This document shows, piece after piece, positions 15,985 to 23,494 of a stretch of DNA of 38,096 nucleotides. The position numbers were made by a program, and so were the translations under genes. Location of the stretch: positions 1 through 38,096 of IMG/VR virus record IMGVR_UViG_3300042691_012054; one strand, given 5' to 3'. The notes beneath the pieces are model-generated. The model searched no databases. It had not been told where the DNA came from and was given only the letters and a program-made list of their open reading frames with translations. Position 1 is the stretch's first letter; each line of letters opens with the position of its first letter. This stretch comes from a virus.

Positions 15985-16212
15985 ATGAAATCAGAATCAA
16001 TAAATCTTACAAGAACACAGGTCATAAATGCTGACCCACTTGGCGCAAGATATCTCTTCGTAAACACAGAAGAGAAAGATCAAATGTTCACAGAAGAATT
16101 CAACTTCATGATGAACATGATGCTGAAGAATGAAGTGTATACAACGAAGCTCGCAATCGAGATCACAAGACAAGTCTTGGTTCAAATGAATAATGCTAAT
16201 CAATTACAATAA
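15985..16212 (+). CDS. Hypothetical early protein (75 aa)
   Basis: The ATG follows AAAGGAGAAAAGAG. The sequence has a short beta-like start (NADPLGARYLFVNTEEKD) and a Met-rich helix (FNFMMNMMLKNEVY) followed by an amphipathic helix (LAIEITRQVLVQM). No known family. It may be a small helical DNA- or protein-binding protein. It is separated from the neighbours by about 25 bases on the left and 16 on the right, inside the early operon. Confidence 0.68.
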   Translation: MKSESINLTRTQVINADPLGARYLFVNTEEKDQMFTEEFNFMMNMMLKNEVYTTKLAIEITRQVLVQMNNANQLQ

Positions 16213-16228
16213 ACAAAGGAGAAAAGAA

Positions 16229-16447
16229 ATGAAGACATATGAGATCAACCGAGAAAATAAGTTTTGTTTGAATCTTTACAACCATGCAAAAACCCAACAT
16301 ATTGACATGGCTATATTGGTCGCGGCCTATGCTGAGAATGGTCAGGTCTTTGGTGTTGACTATATCAACAAAGAAGGTCGACTTTCAAGATGCTCGGGAA
16401 CCGCATCCGCAGACACAAAATATCTATTCGTCACAATTTACAAATAA
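16229..16447 (+). CDS. Hypothetical early protein (72 aa)
   Basis: ATG 16229 was chosen over a longer upstream frame because AAAGGAGAAAAGAA sits in front of it. The protein is a mix of helix and beta stretches (DMAILVAAYAENGQVFGVDY), followed by GRLSRCSGTASADTKYLF. No family recognised. It lies 11 bases upstream of the next gene in the early operon. Confidence 0.68.
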   Translation: MKTYEINRENKFCLNLYNHAKTQHIDMAILVAAYAENGQVFGVDYINKEGRLSRCSGTASADTKYLFVTIYK

Positions 16448-16458
16448 GGAGAAAAGAG

Positions 16459-16863
16459 ATGACAGAAGAACAAAAAGAACTCGCAATCAAGCAATTGTTG
16501 CTCGATTACAATTCAACATTTGAAGATTTCCAAAAGATGAAAAACCAGTTGGATTCTTACGAGCCTGAACCTGAAGACTATCAAGAGGCATACCGCGAAT
16601 GGCTTGACGAAAATTATGATGCGCTTACAATCGGTTATTCGGTTTTCTATCCTTCAGACATTTTGGAAAATTGCGATCCGACTTCCTTCAGGATTGGTCT
16701 TAGTGAATTCGCAGACGATGAATTCAACCGAGATAAAAATACCTGCGAAGAATACTGTTCTTTGGAAAGCGAGGTTCTTGATCTTCGCGCCGAGCTTGAA
16801 GGTTACAAAGATAAATTGGAAGAATATGGCTACGAAACAGGCGATCTTGAAGAGATCGAATAA
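16459..16863 (+). CDS. Hypothetical acidic early protein (134 aa)
   Basis: The start follows AAGGAGAAAAGAG. The protein is strongly acidic with many Glu, Asp and Tyr residues (LDSYEPEPEDYQEAYREWLD) and a coiled-coil-like C-terminal helix (SLESEVLDLRAELEGYKDKL). Strong acidity is a property of several phage DNA-mimic inhibitors, but also of many unrelated proteins, so this is only a hint. No family recognised. Confidence 0.68.
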   Translation: MTEEQKELAIKQLLLDYNSTFEDFQKMKNQLDSYEPEPEDYQEAYREWLDENYDALTIGYSVFYPSDILENCDPTSFRIGLSEFADDEFNRDKNTCEEYCSLESEVLDLRAELEGYKDKLEEYGYETGDLEEIE

Positions 16864-16891
16864 TACTACCCATTATTAAAGGAGAAAAGAC

Positions 16892-17110
16892 ATGAAAGAT
16901 GAAGGAATGACCCTGATGGAATTCCGAGAAATGACCGGGTTAACGCATCCCGCCGATTGGATCGAATATATTCGTGACATCATTGCTGGAAGGGAAGAAT
17001 GTCCCGCATGTTGTGACGATAAATGTATCGTTGAACGTGATGAATACTGTGAGCATGGCAACCCAAGCATATTGCTGAAATTACAAACGCCCATTATCAA
17101 AGGAGAATGA
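16892..17110 (+). CDS. Hypothetical small Cys-rich early protein (72 aa)
   Basis: The start follows AAAGGAGAAAAGAC. The N-terminal half is helical (MTLMEFREMTGLTHPADWIEYIRDIIAG); the second half holds ECPACCDDKCIVERDEYCEH, five cysteines and a histidine that could bind one zinc ion. No specific family is recognised. It may act as a nucleic-acid or protein adaptor. The next gene begins at its stop. Confidence 0.68.
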   Translation: MKDEGMTLMEFREMTGLTHPADWIEYIRDIIAGREECPACCDDKCIVERDEYCEHGNPSILLKLQTPIIKGE

Positions 17111-17112
17111 TC

Positions 17113-17493
17113 ATGAGAAAGGAGAGAGTTAAAGAAATTCGAGAGCAGATCAAGAAAGAGTTTCCTTTCTTGAAGATAAGCGCAAGAAAAGATAAATGGA
17201 GATCGATCAGCATTGACATTCTTTCTGCGCCTGAAAAATATGGATTCCAAGAAATAAACAAACCCGTAAATGAGTTTTATCTTGAGAATCAATTCAAAGG
17301 CGAGGCATTGCTCATAATGGCAAGAATACGAGATATCGCAAACGAGGGTAACAGATGGTTCGAAACAAGCGACTATGGAACACAGCCGAGTTTTTATGTG
17401 TGGCTTGGTATTGGCAAAAGAGAGAAGCCATTCAAAACAACAGAAGAGATCGAGAGATCAAAGGAGGCAAGAGATGCGTATCAATTATCATGA
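17113..17493 (+). CDS. Hypothetical protein, weakly LPD29-like (126 aa)
   Basis: Two ATGs are possible (17107 and 17113); 17113 gives the same 7-base spacing to GGAG as its neighbours. The N-terminal segment KEIREQIKKEFPFLKISARK followed by SISIDILSAP resembles the 'LPD29' domain found in phage and plasmid polyvalent proteins (helix, 'FP..K.S', then beta strand). The rest includes an FYVWLGIGKREKP stretch. The function of that domain is unknown and the match is weak. Its end overlaps the next gene by 20 bases. Confidence 0.65.
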   Translation: MRKERVKEIREQIKKEFPFLKISARKDKWRSISIDILSAPEKYGFQEINKPVNEFYLENQFKGEALLIMARIRDIANEGNRWFETSDYGTQPSFYVWLGIGKREKPFKTTEEIERSKEARDAYQLS

Positions 17494-17707
17494 GACAAGA
17501 AAAGATCTTTGTGAATTCTTTCACGATCTTGTAAAAAGAAGTCTCGGCTACTATGCGATATCGCAGAATGGAGATTTCTTCAAGACAAATGAAGCGCGAT
17601 GGAGCTATCAGAACGACGACTGGGTTTACCCTGATTACTCTATACTATTCAATGTGATGCGAGACGATCGCATCGAATTCATAGACACAATACATAAATT
17701 ATCTTGA
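17474..17707 (+). CDS. Hypothetical early protein (77 aa)
   Basis: ATG 17474 follows AAAGGAGGCAAGAG inside the preceding gene. The sequence starts MRINYHETRKDLCEFFHDL, then has an aromatic-rich middle (YYAISQNGDFFKTNEARWSY). I do not recognise a family. A longer frame upstream exists but would ignore the strong ribosome site. Confidence 0.65.
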   Translation: MRINYHETRKDLCEFFHDLVKRSLGYYAISQNGDFFKTNEARWSYQNDDWVYPDYSILFNVMRDDRIEFIDTIHKLS

Positions 17708-17716
17708 AGGTGAGAA

Positions 17717-17929
17717 ATGGAGATCGAGAACAAAACAAACGCTCAGGATGAACGCGTGCTTATGGCGAACAGACTTCGTAAATTGAGAGTAAAGTTGTGG
17801 GTCGAAATGTATGACAATAGACCGATACTTGAGTCTGAAGAATTCTCTCAACTTGACGAAGCATGCTATTCAATTTCTAATGTTATTGGTTACTTATCGG
17901 AAGGTGAATCGAATGAAGAAACAGAGTGA
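17717..17929 (+). CDS. Hypothetical early protein (70 aa)
   Basis: The start is preceded by GAAGGTGAGAA, a weaker ribosome site than the other early genes. The protein is helical and acidic at its end (LSEGESNEETE), with a basic helix NRLRKLRVKLWVEMYDN in the first half. No family is recognised. It overlaps the next gene by 17 bases. Confidence 0.6.
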   Translation: MEIENKTNAQDERVLMANRLRKLRVKLWVEMYDNRPILESEEFSQLDEACYSISNVIGYLSEGESNEETE

Positions 17930-18164
17930 AATTTATCGCGATCAAGATCCATACTCGAGAATGATCTTGAATGAATTAAACCTTTTGCGAGATCAAAAGG
18001 AAACCGATCTTAAAGTCTTACAAGCAAAAGATCGATACATCATGTTCCTTGAGGAAAGAATCGAAAGAATGAAAGGCGCAATGTATCTCATGTTCTTTCT
18101 TTCAAGTCTTGGAATCTTGCTGATCTTAGAAAATATACTTCACCCATGGCTGAAAACATTATGA
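17913..18164 (+). CDS. Small coiled-coil membrane protein (83 aa)
   Basis: ATG 17913 lies inside the previous gene after GGAAGGTGAATCGA. Residues 15-53 form a charged coiled coil (LNELNLLRDQKETDLKVLQA, then FLEERIERM), and residues 57-75 a single membrane segment (MYLMFFLSSLGILLILENI). The protein is thus probably anchored in the inner membrane by its C-terminus with the coil in the cytoplasm. It is far from the lysis genes; an early membrane role such as superinfection exclusion is possible but not shown. Confidence 0.62.
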   Translation: MKKQSEIYRDQDPYSRMILNELNLLRDQKETDLKVLQAKDRYIMFLEERIERMKGAMYLMFFLSSLGILLILENILHPWLKTL

Positions 18165-18403
18165 CAGAAATTGAAACAGAAAAGGAATGGTTATCGGTAT
18201 CAGAATGCGCAAAGATTCTTGGATGTTCGGTTCAGAATATCCACTATCTAATCAAAGGAAGAGTCAGACCGCAAGCAAAGAGGCGAAAGATATCACCTCG
18301 CAGATTCTTGAAGATCAAGACAAAGAAAAGCGCAAAGAGCGCAATAATTTACTACATACATATTTCAGAGATAGAGTCCTATCTCAAAGGAGAGAAATCA
18401 TGA
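18161..18403 (+). CDS. Small helix-turn-helix DNA-binding protein (excisionase/MerR-like)
   Basis: ATG 18161 overlaps the previous stop (ATGA); an upstream ATG at 18146 would add five residues and has no ribosome site either. The first 40 residues match the HTH_17 excisionase-type fold: EWLSVSECAKILGCSVQNIHYLIKG. A lysine/arginine-rich stretch follows, with a C-terminal YYIHISEIESYLKG motif typical of the wing and helix of these proteins. Without an integrase it is more likely a transcription regulator or architectural protein than an excisionase. Confidence 0.72.
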   Translation: MTEIETEKEWLSVSECAKILGCSVQNIHYLIKGRVRPQAKRRKISPRRFLKIKTKKSAKSAIIYYIHISEIESYLKGEKS

Positions 18404-19296
18404 GAGTTTTTGAAAAGAATGAAATCATTCATTCAACAGGGCTAATCTGCTTAATTTATGGCGATCCAGGTATTGGAAAGACGACACTCGCATTCACGGC
18501 TCCAAATCCAATCTTGCTTGACTTCGATCGCGGGGCGCATAGGGCTTCGCTTGGTAAGAAAACTGTCCAATTCGATTCATGGGCGGATCTTCAAGCAAAC
18601 GAGAATGATCTCCAAGCGCTATTTGAGGCGCATGAATCGATAATAATTGACACGGCGGGCACTTTGCTCGAAAGCATGACGAATTTCATCGTAGAATCGC
18701 AACCCGGACTCGCAAAGAATGGTATTAAATTATGGGGCGAGCTGAAGAAAATGTTCAACGAATTTTTTCAACCCCTTAAAAAGCTCAACAAAAACATAAT
18801 CTTCATTGCGCATGCGAAAGAAAAGGAGGAGGGCGATTTCAGAATCAAAAGGCCACTCATTCCAGGGTCGTCTTACGACTTGATCATGCAATCTGCTGAT
18901 CTTGTTGGCTATTACACGGCGAATGGCTCAAAAAGAGTCTTGACTTTTGACCTAAGCGAAACGGTCACGGCTAAGAATTGCGCAGATATCAAACCCGTTT
19001 ATATTTCAGACATTCCAACCATGCACTCGCAACTCGGCGAGATCATTACCCATACCAAGAAAGCATTGCTTCAGAGAATCGAGGAACATGATCATTCGAT
19101 CGAGATCGTGAAAGAATGGGAAAAGATCGCAGAGGATGCTGATCCAGATACGCTTTTTAACCTCGTTTCAGGCGCTAAGATCAAGAAAAACGAAAAGAGC
19201 GCAGTTTGGGCTAAGGTTACGCAAATCATGCGTCTCCGAGGGTTTACGTTCGATAAAACAGATAATACATTCAAACCTATTGGAGATGAATCATGA
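18400..19296 (+). CDS. Sak4-like RecA-fold ATPase (AAA_24), recombination
   Basis: This 298-aa protein has a RecA-like ATPase core: Walker A GDPGIGKTT (residues 21-29), Walker B SIIIDTAG with Asp84, and a later NIIFIAHAKEKEEGDF motif. These match the phage Sak4 / AAA_24 family, single-strand annealing helpers that work with the phage SSB. A true SSB-like gene lies at 24139 and a nuclease at 19680, which fits a recombination module. ATG 18400 was chosen because AAAGGAG lies at the standard spacing; it overlaps the previous stop. Confidence 0.85.
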   Translation: MRVFEKNEIIHSTGLICLIYGDPGIGKTTLAFTAPNPILLDFDRGAHRASLGKKTVQFDSWADLQANENDLQALFEAHESIIIDTAGTLLESMTNFIVESQPGLAKNGIKLWGELKKMFNEFFQPLKKLNKNIIFIAHAKEKEEGDFRIKRPLIPGSSYDLIMQSADLVGYYTANGSKRVLTFDLSETVTAKNCADIKPVYISDIPTMHSQLGEIITHTKKALLQRIEEHDHSIEIVKEWEKIAEDADPDTLFNLVSGAKIKKNEKSAVWAKVTQIMRLRGFTFDKTDNTFKPIGDES

Positions 19297-19454
19297 TAAA
19301 TTCCGAAGACTTTACAAGAATACTCTTGATAATTATCATTATTATTCAATTACTTGCCCTTTATTTCTCGATCCCTTGGCGCCTGAAGCAAAAGATCGCA
19401 AGATTCTTTTCCCCTCCAAGACCTTACAAGAGGAGGGATCATGATATCTCGTGA
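19293..19454 (+). CDS. Small single-span membrane protein (53 aa)
   Basis: This short frame begins in an ATGA overlap with the Sak4-like gene and ends 14 bases inside the next gene. It encodes a short polar N-terminus, one very hydrophobic segment with a run of Ile (ILLIIIIIIQLLALYFSI) and a basic tail (RLKQKIARFFSPPRPYKRR). The positive-inside rule suggests a C-terminus in the cytoplasm. No family recognised. The overlap at both ends and the typical topology support a real gene. Confidence 0.5.
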   Translation: MINSEDFTRILLIIIIIIQLLALYFSIPWRLKQKIARFFSPPRPYKRRDHDIS

Positions 19455-19683
19455 ATTGCTTAGGTATCTTGAATTCGGATACGAAGAATTCCTTTTCTGT
19501 GATCTCAACCCGAAACAGATACAAAAATACATGATTGCTTTCGCAAAGGATCTTGAAGAGAAAGAGCGCACAAATATCGAGAAAGCATTCCTTGCGGGAT
19601 GGAGTTACAGAGGGCAATGTGACGAGCCGAATGTTCTCGCAAAGCTTTATTTCGACATTACTCATGGAGAACATAGGAAATGA
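19441..19683 (+). CDS. Hypothetical protein (80 aa) in the recombination module
   Basis: The ATG is preceded by AAGAGGAGGGATC. The sequence starts MISRELLRYLEFGYEEFLF and has a helix with YMIAFAKDLEEKERTN, then AFLAGWSYRGQCDEP. It overlaps the nuclease gene by four bases (ATGA). No family is recognised; association with recombination follows from its place only. Confidence 0.65.
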   Translation: MISRELLRYLEFGYEEFLFCDLNPKQIQKYMIAFAKDLEEKERTNIEKAFLAGWSYRGQCDEPNVLAKLYFDITHGEHRK

Positions 19684-20342
19684 TCAGAATAAGTGCTTCG
19701 TTGCTTGGCAACTATATTGCAATGCTTGAAGATCGCATTTCTTTTGAAACATTCGCAAGAAACATCAAAGAACCTGACCTTCCCTCGATCAAGATGCGTG
19801 CCGGAACTTTATTTCATCACTTAATCCAAATTGGCGAGGGTGGAGACCCCTTGAAGATTTGCGTTGACTCGCGATCTGCTCAACAGATCGAGAATGATCT
19901 TCAAATCCTGAAATTCAACGAAGAGGATCTTCAAGACGCGAGACGAAAGATCGATCGCCGTTGTGAAATCTTTGAATACAAGATTCGTTGCCGATACGAT
20001 TACAAAGGTCGCGCAATATATCTCACAGGGGTTGCTGATCAAATAGTCGGGAATCGTGTTCATGAATTCAAAACAACTTACAGCGCCTTCAGTTACGATA
20101 ACTATGCGGATTCAATACAATGGAAGCTCTATTGCGAGTTGTTTCAGGTTGAAGAAGTAAGGTATCAGGTTTGGCAAATAAGCGAGCCGTCTGAAGACAA
20201 AGAGATGAAAGTCAAGGCGTATCATGAATTCAGCATGTTCGGGACAGATTGTTCAAGAAAAATGTTATACGAAACTATTCATGGCGCTTGTGATCTCATA
20301 TACGCAAGCGATCTTGATCAATACCTTCAACTCAAAGACTGA
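19680..20342 (+). CDS. PD-(D/E)XK exonuclease, Cas4/YqaJ-like
   Basis: This 220-aa protein has the layout of phage PD-(D/E)XK exonucleases: an N-terminal helix with AGTLFHHLIQ (His46), then LTGVADQIV with Asp120, HEFKTTYS with Glu129 and Lys131, and a following helix with DSIQWKLYCELF (Gln147). Such enzymes resect DNA ends for annealing by Sak-type proteins and SSB. It lies three genes after the Sak4-like ATPase and ends just before a terminator. Confidence in the fold is high; whether it is an exonuclease or nickase cannot be told from sequence. Confidence 0.82.
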   Translation: MIRISASLLGNYIAMLEDRISFETFARNIKEPDLPSIKMRAGTLFHHLIQIGEGGDPLKICVDSRSAQQIENDLQILKFNEEDLQDARRKIDRRCEIFEYKIRCRYDYKGRAIYLTGVADQIVGNRVHEFKTTYSAFSYDNYADSIQWKLYCELFQVEEVRYQVWQISEPSEDKEMKVKAYHEFSMFGTDCSRKMLYETIHGACDLIYASDLDQYLQLKD

Positions 20343-20348
20343 AGCAAA

Positions 20349-20381
20349 GCGGGCGGTCTTCAAAAGATTGCCCGCATATTT
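20349..20381 (+). terminator. Intrinsic terminator after the recombination module
   Basis: GCGGGCGGTCTT (20349-20360) pairs with AAGATTGCCCGC (20364-20375), including two G-U pairs, around a CAA loop, followed by ATATTTTT. It separates early/recombination genes from the replication unit. Confidence 0.88.
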
Positions 20382-20404
20382 TTCAAATTAAATGGAGAGA
20401 GAGA

Positions 20405-20950
20405 ATGGACGGGATGCCATACGAAAAAGAAAATTTGGAAGAATTGGCGAAAAAGACAGAATACGAAATTTTGAAAATTTCGGAGTTTTTGCAAAAAATT
20501 GAATTTCTGTCAAAAAATGCGAGTCAGAGTTTAAGGTTTATTATATCTATTCTTAATAAAGATAATATACCTGAAATCGTGACCAGCCAAAAAAGCAAAA
20601 AAGATCGAAAAATCCAAAAAGAGCAGATTCTTCAAAATTCGCAAAAAGTGCAAAAATTACAAGAATTGATATTTCCGCATATTTCTGAAATAGAGCGCAA
20701 CCGCCTGAAGAGTGAGAGAGGAATCTTCGTTGCTTGCGAAACTTATGACAAATTGATCCAAAAAGGATACGACGATCGCATGATCTATCAAGCGGTTTTC
20801 AATGCCACTCGGGATGAATTTTGGTCAAGACAATTCCGATCTCTTGCGAAGCTACTCAGAAAGAATCGAGATGAAGTTTTGTATATTGATGTGTTCCTCG
20901 GCATTGGCTTGAAGAATCACAAAGTTTCTATCCCCAAAATAGTGAGGTAA
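20405..20950 (+). CDS. Putative replication protein (181 aa), unknown family
   Basis: The start follows TGGAGAGAGAGA. The first half is A/T-rich and encodes Lys/Glu/Ile-rich helices (EILKISEFLQKIEFLSK, KSKKDRKIQKEQILQ). The second half (ERGIFVACETYDKLIQKGYD and FRSLAKLLRKNRDEVLYI) is helical and recalls C-terminal parts of replication initiation proteins, but I cannot name the family. Codon and base use in bases 20440-20660 are more A/T-rich than the flanks. It lies directly before the DnaA-like gene. Confidence 0.6.
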   Translation: MDGMPYEKENLEELAKKTEYEILKISEFLQKIEFLSKNASQSLRFIISILNKDNIPEIVTSQKSKKDRKIQKEQILQNSQKVQKLQELIFPHISEIERNRLKSERGIFVACETYDKLIQKGYDDRMIYQAVFNATRDEFWSRQFRSLAKLLRKNRDEVLYIDVFLGIGLKNHKVSIPKIVR

Positions 20951-20952
20951 TA

Positions 20953-21468
20953 ATGCGCAGTATAGGTAGTATATCAGAGCTTGCGATCTCTTCACGAGAA
21001 AATATCGATCGCAAAGGAAAGCAGAAACTCAGCGAGCAATTGCGAGAGGAGAAAGAAAGACTCTTCGGATTACCCAACAAAAGAAAGATCAAGAGAATTC
21101 TTCCAAAGTCGAAAAAAACAAAATGGGACCTGATCCATTTTGAGTCCCCGGATGAATGCGAGGGTAGTTTCAATTTAATTCTGTCGCAATTTAGAAAGCA
21201 ATACAAAGAAAACATTTTCTTGAATCATTTGAGGTACCCAAGATCGAACAGAGATAGGCATGTCAGAATGATAGTTTGTTATATCACTTCGCAATGTTTC
21301 TTTATCCGACAAAAAGAAATAACTGAATACTTCGGGATGCATCGTGACATAATCGGCACTGCGAATAGAATGCTTGTGACTATGTTCGAGAATCAACCTG
21401 AAGAGCAACAAAAATTTTTTGACTTTTTCGATTATTTCATGACCCTAATGAATAGGGAATACTTATGA
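20953..21468 (+). CDS. Protein with DnaA domain IV-like DNA-binding region
   Basis: This 171-aa protein has a basic N-terminal half (NKRKIKRILPKSKKTKW) and a C-terminal part resembling DnaA domain IV: RMIVCYITSQCFFIRQKEI, then EYFGMHRDIIGTANRM, which matches the helix-turn-helix and 'FG-RDHsTV' recognition motif in spacing. Phages use such proteins for origin recognition or as regulators. There is no AAA+ domain, so it cannot be a full initiator. It overlaps the primase-helicase gene (ATGA). Confidence 0.62.
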   Translation: MRSIGSISELAISSRENIDRKGKQKLSEQLREEKERLFGLPNKRKIKRILPKSKKTKWDLIHFESPDECEGSFNLILSQFRKQYKENIFLNHLRYPRSNRDRHVRMIVCYITSQCFFIRQKEITEYFGMHRDIIGTANRMLVTMFENQPEEQQKFFDFFDYFMTLMNREYL

Positions 21469-23159
21469 CAACTTTTCGAGATTATGGAATCAAAATACCT
21501 GAAGATCAAGAAGGACAAATTCACACTATATGTCCCGAATGCTCTCACACTCGCAAGAAATCGCATGAAGCATGTCTCTCGGTCAATATCACAGAGGGTA
21601 CATGGTATTGCCACCATTGTGGATGGTCAGGCGGTTTGAAGAAATCTTCAAGCAATGAAGCGAGAATACCAAACTTCAATAATCAATACCAAACGATCAA
21701 GAATGAAGAAACCGCAAATAATCGAGTAAGACAAGCGCTTTGCGAATTCATGCAAGAAAGGTCGATTTCTGAAAAAACGATCGATCTTGCGCATGTTACG
21801 TGCGAAATAGACCAATTTGGAGCGGAACAGATAGTTTTCCCATTCTTTCAGGATGGGGATATCGTTAACATGAAATTCAGGACAAGAGACAAAGTCTTCA
21901 AGCAAACCAAAAATGGCTACAGAACATTTTTCAACATTGACTCGATCAAAGGCTCAAATGTTGTCATAATTACCGAGGGCGAGATCGATACCTTGTCGTT
22001 TATCGAGTCGGGTTTCGGCTCTGTTGTTTCTGTTCCTGATGGTGCTCTCAACCCTGACGCAAGAAATATATCAGCAAAGATGATATTTCTTGACAATTCT
22101 GCTGATCGGTTCGATTCAATACAAATGATCTATCTTGCGCTTGATGCTGATCCACCAGGGCGCAGAATGCTTGAAGAACTCGCAAGGCGATTCGGAAAAG
22201 AAAGATGTTCTGTTGTGACTTATCCTGAAGGTTGTAAAGATGCGAACGAAGTCTTGAAGAAATATGGGAAAGATGGTGTCAAGGATTTGATCAAGAATGC
22301 TTGCGAGTTTCCGATCGAGGGAGTAAAATTTCTTAGTGAATCAACTGAGAGGGTTCTTGATATCTTCCAAAATGGATTCCCTGAAGGTGTTACGACTCAA
22401 GAGTGGTATCAATTTGATCAACTTATCAAGTGGTTTCTTGGTCAATTTACGGTCGTGACCGGTATTCCATCGCATGGCAAATCTAACTTTGTTGATAATC
22501 TTATTGTGAATCTTGCGCGCCATAATGGGTGGAAGACGGCTGTGTTCTCTCCTGAGAATCCAACACATGAAATGTGGGTAATAAGATTATTGGAGATTGC
22601 TACTGGCGAGCCTTTCTTTGGATCTTCAAGAATAGAGCTTGAAAAGATCAAGCCAACAATCGATGCGCTCTCGCAGTATTTTTTCTTGATCAACCCGAAT
22701 GAAGAATTCACACTCGATATCGTCCTCGCAACAATGCGTAGCTTGATCAGGCGCTACGGGGTCAATTGCTTGGTTATTGATCCTTGGAACAATCTTGAAG
22801 TAAGATCGAAGTCCGGGGAATCAGAAACAGCATATACGGCTCGCATATTGGTGAAGCTCAGGACATTTGCTCGACAAATGGGTATACATATTATTCTTAT
22901 TGCTCATCCAAGAAAAATGTCGAAATTGCTTGATGGAACATATGAGATACCAACCGCATATGACATTAGCGGGTCTGCGCATTTCTACAATGTAGCCGAT
23001 AATATCATGAGTGTATATCGTGAGTTTCATTCCGAAGATTCTGACAGATCGACAACCCATGTACATGTCCAAAAAGTAAAGACAAAATACACAGGGCAAT
23101 TGGGTTGCGCAAGATTCTCTTACGATAAAATGACTCAAAAATTCACAGAGATAGCATGA
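21465..23159 (+). CDS. Primase-helicase (T7 gp4-like)
   Basis: This 564-aa protein joins both replication functions. A zinc ribbon has Cys23, Cys26, Cys49 and Cys52 (CPEC, CHHC). The TOPRIM domain shows ITEGEIDTL (Glu171) and LALDADPPG (Asp227, Asp229). The C-terminal RecA-like helicase has Walker A TGIPSHGKS (residues 332-340), a VFSPENP segment, Walker B CLVIDPWN (Asp439) and a later HPRK / SAHFYNVADN pair typical of DnaB-family helicases. It primes and unwinds at the phage fork. There is no phage DNA polymerase, so the host enzyme is probably used. Confidence 0.93.
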   Translation: MTTFRDYGIKIPEDQEGQIHTICPECSHTRKKSHEACLSVNITEGTWYCHHCGWSGGLKKSSSNEARIPNFNNQYQTIKNEETANNRVRQALCEFMQERSISEKTIDLAHVTCEIDQFGAEQIVFPFFQDGDIVNMKFRTRDKVFKQTKNGYRTFFNIDSIKGSNVVIITEGEIDTLSFIESGFGSVVSVPDGALNPDARNISAKMIFLDNSADRFDSIQMIYLALDADPPGRRMLEELARRFGKERCSVVTYPEGCKDANEVLKKYGKDGVKDLIKNACEFPIEGVKFLSESTERVLDIFQNGFPEGVTTQEWYQFDQLIKWFLGQFTVVTGIPSHGKSNFVDNLIVNLARHNGWKTAVFSPENPTHEMWVIRLLEIATGEPFFGSSRIELEKIKPTIDALSQYFFLINPNEEFTLDIVLATMRSLIRRYGVNCLVIDPWNNLEVRSKSGESETAYTARILVKLRTFARQMGIHIILIAHPRKMSKLLDGTYEIPTAYDISGSAHFYNVADNIMSVYREFHSEDSDRSTTHVHVQKVKTKYTGQLGCARFSYDKMTQKFTEIA

Positions 23160-23494
23160 AGATGAAAAAAGATGGAATAGAGATCGAGAATGCGAACGCA
23201 ATCAAATTTCTTTTTTTTCTTAGAGCGTATAATATCAACAAACCCGATCGTGAATACAAGTTTCTTGAATCACGAAGGTTTCGTTTCGACTTCGCGTGGC
23301 CTGAAGAAAAGATAGCTGTTGAAATTGAAGGAGGCATTTGGTCGGGCGGTCGCCACACAAGAGGAAAAGGATATCAGAAAGACATGGAAAAATACAATCT
23401 TGCTGTTCTTGAAGGTTGGAGGGTCTTACGATTCACACCTGATCAAATCAACAAGAATGAAACATATGTGAATATCAAAAGGATTCTTGGATGA
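23156..23494 (+). CDS. DUF559-like PD-(D/E)XK endonuclease
   Basis: This 112-aa protein matches small DUF559/Vsr-related nucleases: FRFDFAWPEEKIAVEIEGG with Asp45, Glu56 and Glu58, followed by GGRHTRGKGYQKDMEKYN and a LEGWRVLRFTPDQI end. Such proteins often sit beside phage primase-helicases, likely as branch-cutting enzymes. The ATG overlaps the helicase stop; a second in-frame ATG two codons later is possible. The EIEG motif supports a nuclease; substrate unknown. Confidence 0.85.
   Translation: MKMKKDGIEIENANAIKFLFFLRAYNINKPDREYKFLESRRFRFDFAWPEEKIAVEIEGGIWSGGRHTRGKGYQKDMEKYNLAVLEGWRVLRFTPDQINKNETYVNIKRILG

Noticed and set aside
18161-18403. Excisionase with a lysogeny module
   Set aside because: No integrase, repressor or attachment site is visible anywhere, so the HTH protein alone does not indicate lysogeny.
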